This document shows positions 6,183 through 11,496 of a DNA stretch of 11,496 nucleotides, one piece after another. A model generated the notes under the pieces. That model worked only from the letters and a program-made list of their open reading frames with translations. It had not been told where the DNA came from and did not search any database. Made by a program: the position numbers and the translations under genes. This DNA comes from Echinostoma caproni. Taxonomy: Eukaryota > Platyhelminthes > Trematoda > Plagiorchiida > Echinostomatidae. Numbering within the stretch: the stretch's first letter is position 1; every line of letters starts with the position of its first letter. The stretch is taken from assembly GCA_900618425.1 (NCBI GenBank), contig UZAN01055699.1:2766-14261 (forward strand), written 5' to 3'.

Positions 6183-6677
6183 TTACTTCTTCTCTGCTGC
6201 TGGTTTCTTTTGTCGCCTGGTAGTTTCTTTCGCTACAGGATGATCAGTCAACGATAAATCGCTGGTGAGAACTGTTTGCTTCATCACACGTGAACTGTCA
6301 TGGTGATCAATTGATTCAAGGAGTGGATTATATTCGATTTCATCGGATGTTTTATAAGCGACTGAAATGTTTTTGTCATCCGGTTGTACAGTGTAGTTGA
6401 AATTTAATTCACCGACCATAGCCACTGTGGATTCGTCATCCCGAAAGACGGACAAATTCAGTTGGGTTTGTCGCAGTTTCGGTGTGTAAGGGATTGGTTT
6501 GGTTGAAGTTTCTTCATCACCTGACGTATGATTGACTGAATCCACACGATGCAGGCAAAGACTGTGGTGCGCGCGTGACCGCGGTGTGGAACAGAATTCT
6601 GGTCGGGAATCATCCCATTGTTGCGGTTCCTGCTTCAGGATGTCTGAAAGTGGTTGTTGCGTTACGACCGAAGCCAT
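6183..6677 (-). CDS. Hypothetical protein, 164 codons, largest host-like ORF or exon
   Basis: ATG at 6677 opens a frame to TAA at 6185-6183. The protein starts MASVVTQQPLSDILKQEPQQ, is hydrophilic and rich in Ser, Thr and acidic residues through the middle (for example VDSVNHTSGDEETSTKP and MVGELNFNYTVQPDD), and ends in a basic tail TTRRQKKPAAEKK. No membrane segment, cysteine cluster or known domain is seen from ATG onward. Two acceptors precede it (ATTTTTCTATTTGCAG, exon start 6685; GATTTCAACAG, exon start 6737). The stop codon lies inside a donor-like AA-GTAAGG (exon end 6187), so this may be an internal exon of about 500-550 bases, not a complete gene. Upstream of ATG the same frame reads a hydrophobic SGIFLFAACVMASVV, open back to TGA at 6749-6747. 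The reverse strand has only short frames here. Confidence 0.55.
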   Translation of the reverse strand: MASVVTQQPLSDILKQEPQQWDDSRPEFCSTPRSRAHHSLCLHRVDSVNHTSGDEETSTKPIPYTPKLRQTQLNLSVFRDDESTVAMVGELNFNYTVQPDDKNISVAYKTSDEIEYNPLLESIDHHDSSRVMKQTVLTSDLSLTDHPVAKETTRRQKKPAAEKK

Positions 6678-6752
6678 GACACAAGCTGCAAATAGAAAAA
6701 TTCCGCTCCGGTTTAGAAGATCGTATTTCCAAATTAACTGTTGAAATCAAAC

Positions 6753-6804
6753 CTCAAATTGGGACAATGGAATCAGTTCAACACATAATTCTTCTTTACC
6801 AACA
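6753..6804 (-). CDS. Candidate 17-codon exon just upstream of the 164-codon ORF
   Basis: A good acceptor, ATTGTCTTTTTAG, ends at 6805. The frame then reads VGKEELCVELIPLSQFE and reaches GAG followed by GTTTGA. It is in the same frame as the large ORF downstream and is separated from it only by the 15 bases 6752-6738, which start GT, end AG, and hold the single in-frame stop. A normal intron to the acceptor at 6685 would be 67 bases but would put the ORF out of frame. Unrecognised. Confidence 0.33.
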
Positions 6805-6849
6805 CTAAAAAGACAATGGGTTGCAATGATTTTGTTTGTTACCCCATGG

Positions 6850-7106
6850 TTTTTTTTTCATTAATCAAATTACTGGGATGAACGACAGATGGGGAAAGCC
6901 CCGTAGTAACGACGACCTGTTGTTCAGTGTTGGTAACCGGTAGACTAAGCCCTGGGACTTTAAGTATCGAACCACATAAGGTCCGGCTGGGTTAGACGTG
7001 GTAGTGAACCAGATGACAGCAGAGCTGCCTACCACCAAAGTTGGGTAGCAGCGCTCGAACCTCAGATCAAAGCACGCCGGTGACAACGACTGACCCTTCT
7101 GCGCCA
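6850..7106 (-). repeat. SINE-like element with tRNA-like head, stem-loop tail and A-run
   Basis: On the minus strand the head has a box A-like TGGCGCAGAAGGG (7106-7094) and a box B-like GGTTCGAGCGC (7061-7051), 32 bases apart, as in an RNA polymerase III internal promoter. The body continues leftward through CCCAGGGCTTAGTCTACCGG to a tail with inverted repeats (6879-6888 and 6917-6926) and ends in GATTAATG plus nine A (plus-strand T-run at 6850-6858). This head-body-A-tail order is that of a tRNA-derived SINE of about 257 bases. The head block CAAAGCACGCCGGTGAC recurs at 8662, and the tail recurs at 10226-10346. No target-site duplication could be identified. Family name unknown to me. Confidence 0.6.
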
Positions 7107-7539
7107 CCACCAAAACCCAGTTTCACCACACGTATCGAACCCAAGCCAAGGATCTGTCTTTACATGAGTTCACTTAGTCAACAACCGACTGCCCAGATCG
7201 CTTTCCAAAGTTTCCTCTGTGTGCACTGTGAGTTGACGACGAAGGTGCAATTCAAGTCTTACTTACCGAAGTTCTGAACAAGTCGCTCAATCACCCCACT
7301 CATCACACTGCCAAAACGCCTTCTTATGGTGGACGGACTTCGTCATTAAAGATTTCGACAGAAATGTTCACAGTAAAATGTTGGGAAATTTCACCAATCA
7401 TCTTCTCGTGATGAGACTGTCTTTAGCCATTGAGTACAATGATTATATTATATTTCACGGGCGATTGTGCCAAACAAATCATGGTAAAATAAGCTTTATA
7501 AAAAGAAAAACGTTCCACGATTTGCAAGTGGGCCGAATA
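7107..7539. other. Stretch without a recognised feature
   Basis: Short open frames only. The sequence after 7280 is AT-richer with no splice-flanked block that I can defend. GGGTTCGATACGTG on the minus strand near 7125-7138 resembles a second box B, which may mean a nested or dimeric repeat head. Confidence 0.35.
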
Positions 7540-8165
7540 CTGCCAAGTTGTCATGGCCAAGGCAGGTGAATTCCCTTGAGGAGCCTTTGGCTGGCCACAG
7601 CTTAACCCGCAAGGCAGTAGGGCGGTGTGCGAAAACTGTAATCCATTGGGAGCCGGTGTCCAGTTCATCGGATCATACGCCCTTCGGACGGAGTCAAACG
7701 TTCGACGTACCCAATACACCTCGATCCTCAATCGAGCCGGTGACCACTGCCCCAACCGGAAAGGTGTGGGTGTGGTTCGTACGCCTCCTCTTGGTTGGTT
7801 TAGAATCAGGGTTTTTGGCCAACTCCCCTAGGTGAACTGCCAGTGGTCCACCAACCCGATTATAGCCCCGGATGTCGGCTTTTCGTCCTCTCACTTTGGT
7901 GCAAAAACACCTCCGCCACGAGAATGCAGTGAGTAGGGCTTCCTTGACAGAGGCTGTTTGAGACGCTTGGTCGTACGGAGCATTTCGCGAGGTGCAAGGA
8001 ACGGATGACCAGCCGCAACTGTAGACACCCACTCCCGACCATGCTAAGGATTTTGGAGGCGAGTAGAATGATTGCGAAGTACCCATCCAGGGAGCTAAAA
8101 GCGACCTATATGACCGGGTTGTCTGGTTAAGGTTCTCACCCTCGCGTCAGGTCTTATTTTGGCCA
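7540..8165. repeat. GC-rich non-coding block, probable dispersed repeat or element leader
   Basis: All six frames carry overlapping open stretches (for example 110 and 130 codons on the minus strand) with no domain and no favoured frame, as in CpG-rich repeats. The sequence is markedly GC-richer than the flanks and contains GAGCCGGTGACCACTGCCCC (near 7733), a contracted version of the SINE head block at 8671-8693 and 7076-7103. Text near 8073-8097 (GAAGTACCCATCCAGGGAGCT) is echoed near 9107-9128 (GAAAGTACCCGTCCATAAAGCT), so the block and the later leader share a source. I suspect the 5' leader of the RTE element family, but this is from general memory and unproven. Confidence 0.4.
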
Positions 8166-8661
8166 TCATTGGCTTTTTACAATTAATACCCACCTCGGAA
8201 AGCATGGTACACCGCGACAACCTATTTGGCGATATGCGTAACATATGCCCCAGCCAGAGTAATCAATCTATGGAGGTCAAAAACTTCCTCCGGTGGTTAC
8301 CTAAATCCCTGCACCTAACCTCTAGTAGTAACATTTTACACTTTGAAGGTGCAAAACGCATACCGAACATGGCTACGCTAGCACTCAAACTACCCAGAAA
8401 AGCTTGCAACTTACCCAGATCTTCACTTAACAGGTTTCTGTTCCCAGGTGTCGTACCTCTCTACTCCAATCTTTTTCAGATCGCAGAAGAAAGAGATGGT
8501 GAACCTACGAAAAGAATGCCCGGTTTTCCAGAATTTGGCGAAGAGTGATGATGTGACCGATGCGACCTTGACCAGGTTCAAAGCCAGTCTGATTTCCACG
8601 CTCACGCTCTTCACGTGCGGCAGACAATCGACGGAGTATGATCCCGACGGACCATAGGGTC
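8166..8661. other. Stretch with only chance open frames
   Basis: A 129-codon plus-strand frame (8159-8548) begins with TTG, has no motif and spans the end of the GC-rich block; a minus-strand 107-codon frame (8505-8828) overlaps the SINE head. I take both as unconstrained sequence. No other feature seen. Confidence 0.35.
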
Positions 8662-8700
8662 CAAAGTACGCCGGTGACGACTAAACCACTGCGCCACCAC
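8662..8700 (-). repeat. SINE-like head with box A
   Basis: The minus strand carries TGGTGGTGGCGCAGTGG (box A-like TGGCGCAGTGG at 8696-8686) followed by GTCGTCACCGGCGTACTTTG, matching the head of the element at 6850-7106 with few differences. Downstream (8661 leftward) the similarity fades quickly and no clear box B is present, so this is a truncated or diverged copy. Confidence 0.5.
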
Positions 8701-8883
8701 CACCCGAATAAGTCGCGGAAGGGTGAACGATCGCCTTGGTAGTTGCTTCCGCAAGCCTCAGTGCGGTGGGGGTTGCGACGAGACTGCGCCTTGAAGTGGT
8801 GTGATGGCTTGTGCACCCCCTGACCCAACGAGCTACACAGGATGACTTTTGTCGAACCAAAGATCTAATCATGCCTGCAAGGT

Positions 8884-9400
8884 CACTGTGTAAGGGTCAG
8901 ACAAAATCCAACCTCCTGGTCCTCCAGGTTGGGGATTCAACTTGAGTTGGCACTTAAGTCAGTAAAACGTGTTGGGGGAGTAACAGATCCAAGTAAATGG
9001 GCCTCCAATCCGCCTTAACCGCTGCTTTGTGGACAGGTTCTTGTCAGAACTAAAGGCTTTGGTTGAGAACCCTAATCGTTCTCCTGCTTAGTGGCTGGAT
9101 ACCCTGAAAGTACCCGTCCATAAAGCTACAATGAACACAAAAACTAAAAATAATTTCATACTGCATCCGTCATCGCGCAGGATAATCAGGACCGCGCTGC
9201 CCGTTGCATCGAGCGGGGTGGGTAGTGACAAGTGCACTACTGCTCAGATATCCCAACCTTTGTTTAACTCTTTGTCTTCCGTATCCAACCCGTAACATTC
9301 TCTCCGACAACTTGGTCGTCTCTCGCCAAAGGTGGTTGCCAAATAGCACTGTCACTGGTTTTCCTGCAAATAAATTGCAGATTCTGAAGACGCATCAACC
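8884..9400 (+). other. Probable 5' leader of the RTE element, with a short hairpin
   Basis: This stretch precedes the endonuclease domain and holds no gene. CCAACCT (8908-8914) and AGGTTGG (8926-8932) can pair as a 7-base-pair stem with an 11-base loop. The segment GAAAGTACCCGTCCA near 9107 resembles GAAGTACCCATCCA near 8077, in line with a repeated leader. The 198-codon open frame that starts at TTG 9204 is not element coding sequence until about 9402. Confidence 0.35.
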
Positions 9401-9401
9401 T

Positions 9402-9959
9402 CTCAATCTGGGGGCTGTCAACGTGGGGACCCTTATGCAGATGGGTCAACAGGCATGTCATGCGCGTACAATGAAGGCTCTAGAAAGCGATCTCTGTTGC
9501 GTATCGGAAACACGAATTCAGGATCCTGGTATTATCAGCCACCTGAGTGCGCCAGGTCTATCCTCGAGGCGTTTCCTTTGCACATCAGGAGACGACGAAG
9601 CCTGCTTACTGGGTAAGCGTGGTGTAGGGATCGTACTAAACGATAAAGCTGAAGCCTTGATGACAGACTGGATACCCGTCAACGGTCGTTTGTGTGCAAT
9701 GAGGCTCCAGGGTTCAGTTAGTGTTCGGAAGGGCATCAACACCAAAAGGTGTTTGTTCATTACTTCCGCATATGCACCAACCAACTGCAGTGCCACTTAA
9801 CAAAAGGACGAGATTTACGACAAACTCGCCGAACTCACTCGGTTGAGCCACGGCTAAGATATCGTAGTGGTGGCAAGTGATTTTAATGCGCAGGTTGGAC
9901 AATTAAGCGCATCCGAAGCTTGTCTAGGAGGACACTTCACTCTTAAGCCGGCTCCATGA
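9402..9959 (+). pseudogene. RTE-type endonuclease domain, N-terminal half, broken
   Basis: From about 9402 the frame reads the apurinic-like (EEP) endonuclease of an RTE element: LNLGAVNVGTLMQMGQQ, DLCCVSETRIQDP, then GKRGVGIVLNDKAEA, WIPVNGRLCAMRLQ and CLFITSAYAPTNC. TAA interrupts at 9798, then KDEIYDKLAELTRL, TAA at 9855, then DIVVVASDFNAQVGQLS and LGGHFTL, ending at TGA 9957-9959. The family's metal-binding or catalytic positions are visible: N in AVNVGTL, E in SETR, Y in SAYAPT, D and N in SDFNAQVG. The usual W before N is V here. Stops in one unbroken frame show slow decay by point mutation. The domain continues at 10547 after an insertion. Confidence 0.9.
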
Positions 9960-10546
9960 ATGTATGATTGACGCCGTAGAAGACATGATCATGAAGTTAC
10001 TTGGGAGTTTGATACGAGAGACGTCCCCAACGTCACAAGGCGTTTTTATTTTGCGGGCGCACCTCTAGCCTTTGTACAAACAAGTGCGAACTGCAAGGCA
10101 GCAGGAAGCCCTCGCCTCGGAAGTGAGGGGATCAATGCTTTTAGTTTTAAAAGGCCAGTCACATCGATCTTTGCCACGACATCGTCATCGGGCTTATGCA
10201 GCATTTTTATTACATACTTTCGTGTGATGAACAGCAGGCGGGATAAAACCCATAGTCAAGAGGACCTGCTGTTCATTGATGGAAACCGGCAATCTAAGCC
10301 CTGGGACTTGGAACGGTAAACTACATGGGGCCCCGATAAGTTAGGCTTTTAAACAGGAGCCAGTTGACCAGCCTGAAACCCATCACACCCTGGTAGTGCC
10401 GCCACTGTTTGTTCGCGACTGCTTGTTTGCTTCGGTATACCACAACTTATTCGCAGCTAACCTTCTTCTGTGAAGGTTTCTCCCTATCCACAACCCGGGG
10501 ACGCGCCTGGTAGCATTCAGCTCTGCTTAACCCCACCCGGCGAACG
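9946..10546. mobile_element. About 590-600-base insertion splitting the endonuclease domain
   Basis: The endonuclease reading ends at LGGHFTL (about 9945) and resumes at the next conserved block, D..D-stop-LLQFFADRQLF, at 10547. The interval has no endonuclease similarity. It contains on the minus strand the SINE-like tail at 10226-10346; the rest (9960-10225 and 10347-10546) has no feature I recognise. The break points are accurate only to about 15 bases because I cannot see a clear target-site duplication. Confidence 0.6.
10226..10346 (-). repeat. SINE-like tail copy with perfect 12-bp inverted repeat
   Basis: The plus strand GACCTGCTGTTCATTGATGG, AAACCGG, CTAAGCCCTGGGACTT and onward to GTTAGG matches the repeat at 6850-7106 (GACCTGTTGTTCAG, AACCGG, CTAAGCCCTGGGACTT, GGTTAG). 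ATGAACAGCAGG at 10227-10238 pairs exactly with CCTGCTGTTCAT at 10265-10276, leaving a 26-base loop. The tRNA-like head is not evident to the right (10347-10450). Minus-strand tail sequence GTAATAAAAATGC near 10202-10214 could be a degenerate A-rich end. Confidence 0.6.
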
Positions 10547-10809
10547 GACACTGATGATTGATTACTTCAGTTCTTCGCGGATCGTCAGTTGTTCTTATTT
10601 AGCACCAACTTTCAACACAGCTCTCATCGAACGGCTACATGATGTTTTGGTTCAACGGGAAAATGGACCACATAGCTATAAGCTACCGGCGGCGTAGTTC
10701 TGTACAAAACTGCAGATCCTATTGGACCATATGCGTTGAATCGGACCATGCACTAGTTCTGATAAGCTTCACTTTTCGACTCATCAGCAGAAATCGCCTC
10801 CTCAGTTAG
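10547..10809 (+). pseudogene. RTE-type endonuclease domain, C-terminal half, two frames
   Basis: Frame 2 reads LLQFFADRQLFLFSTNFQHS then HRTAT to TGA at 10640, with a TGA at 10559 where the family has Arg (a likely CGA to TGA decay). After a deletion and frame change, frame 1 from 10666 reads DHIAISYRRRSSVQNCRSYW and then ESDHALV, ending at TAG 10807-10809. DHIAIS and SDHALV are the conserved last blocks of the RTE endonuclease and supply the catalytic D and H. The tryptophan-rich link usually found between the two blocks is missing. Confidence 0.88.
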
Positions 10810-11496
10810 CCCATTATTGTCTGCGCGATCTAGCTTTCGGTGCACGTTATGAAGAGAAGCTGGGACAGGAGCTAGGAGGAGTACGATATAGTGGAGCAGA
10901 CCAACGGTGGAATCAGATTAGATTTGCGATGCACGCAGCAGCCAACTTTACTTGTGGGACTGAGCCCGAAGTCACTGGATCTCTTAGGAGTCAGTAATAC
11001 TGATGGATCAAAAGCGAAAGATCACAATCTGCCGGGATCAGCATAGGGATCGGTGTCGCCTGCAACGTCAACTCAGGAAAAGCCTTAAAGAAGATTACGT
11101 CAATTAGTTGGCCCAAATAGCTCGTGAGATGAAGGTAGCTTTTGCATCAAGAAATAGTCAAAGACTGTTTCATCTAGGAGGAGTACGATATAGTGGAGCA
11201 GACCAACGGTGGAATCAGATTAGATTTGCGATGCACGCAGCAGCCAACTTTACTTGTGGGACTGAGCCCGAAGTCACTGGATCTCTTAGGAGTCAGTAAT
11301 ACTGATGGATCAAAAGCGAAAGATCACAATCTGCCGGGATCAGCATAGGGATCGGTGTCGCCTGCAACGTCAACTCAGGAAAAGCCTTAAAGAAGATTAC
11401 GTCAATTAGTTGGCCCAAATAGCTCGTGAGATGAAGGTAGCTTTTGCATCAAGAAATAGTCAAAGACTGTTTCATCTGCTACGCGGCACGGGTCGT
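10810..11496 (+). pseudogene. RTE-type linker between endonuclease and RT, duplicated, running off the window
   Basis: YEEKLGQEL and GADQRWNQIRFAMHAAAN, then (after a frame change and stops) RSHW, QLRKSLKED, AREMKVAFASRNSQRLFHL and LRGTGR match the region between endonuclease and RT in RTE proteins, whose typical landmarks are AMHAA, HW, SLR.D and EME.A...GN...LF.LIR.TG. The order is normal except that most of it occurs twice because of the tandem duplication at 10872-11477. Only the second copy continues into LLRGTGR, the entry to the RT domain, which lies outside the window. Confidence 0.85.
10872..11477 (+). repeat. Exact tandem duplication, period 302 bases
   Basis: Bases 10872-11175 equal bases 11174-11477; I compared them line by line and saw no difference. 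The offset is 302 and the two copies share CT at the junction, so this is a duplication with 2-base microhomology. It lies wholly within the decayed RTE linker. Confidence 0.93.

Noticed and set aside
6001..6243. 80-codon plus-strand ORF
   Set aside because: No motif or splice context, and its end overlaps the better-supported minus-strand ORF.
7423..8086. 110- and 130-codon minus-strand ORFs in the GC-rich block
   Set aside because: No domain, several overlapping open frames, and internal similarity to other non-coding repeats in the window.
9204..9401. N-terminal extension of the endonuclease ORF from position 9204
   Set aside because: It starts at TTG, has no similarity to the domain, and the conserved reading begins near 9402.
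226..10124. 14-mer GAAGCCCTCGCCTC shared by 226-239 and about 10107-10120
   Set aside because: In a window of this size one such match is roughly expected by chance, and the flanks do not align.
1..11496. Prokaryotic operon, CRISPR, tRNA/rRNA gene or viral gene cluster
   Set aside because: No ribosome-binding-site-led gene series, no spaced repeat array, no complete tRNA cloverleaf, and every recognised protein motif belongs to non-LTR retrotransposons.

Overview
The window looks like nuclear DNA of a parasitic flatworm, most likely a digenean trematode. The reasons are: no long intact genes; decayed non-LTR retrotransposon pieces whose amino-acid motifs resemble the RTE and CR1/Jockey-group elements common in fluke genomes; short coding-like blocks flanked by GT..AG splice signals with introns of about 70-90 bases; and isolated N bases from assembly. 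I see no bacterial operon, RNA gene, CRISPR array or phage module. The organism call is inference from memory of these families.

Layout. 1-745: 3' part of a dead RTE element (RT motif C region, C-terminal tail, 3' UTR). 875-2616, minus strand: a host-like gene as five small exons in compatible phase, with a CR1/Jockey-like remnant (1371-1736, plus strand) in its one long intron. 2806-3010: another RTE 3' end, minus strand. 3321-3690: coding-like plus-strand blocks. 3751-4024 and 4440-4970: two more RTE 3' ends, plus strand. 5082-5720: coding-like plus-strand blocks with good splice signals. 6183-6804, minus strand: the longest host-like ORF (164 codons from ATG) with a coding-like block upstream. 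6850-7106, 8662-8700 and 10226-10346: minus-strand fragments of short repeats with a tRNA-like head (first two) or a shared tail with a stem-loop (first and third). 7540-9400: GC-rich sequence without a convincing gene, probably dispersed repeat and element leader. 9402-11496: an RTE endonuclease domain split by stops, frameshifts and a ~590-base insertion, then the endonuclease-RT linker carrying an exact 302-base tandem duplication; the RT would lie beyond the window.

The genes do not form a pathway I can recognise. The window reads as small-exon host genes in a repeat graveyard. The most useful observations are the unlisted exon chains, the repeat tail whose hairpin shows a compensatory base change, the exact tandem duplication inside a dead element, and an assembly join marked by one N between identical 9-mers. 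I found no convincing new biological system.
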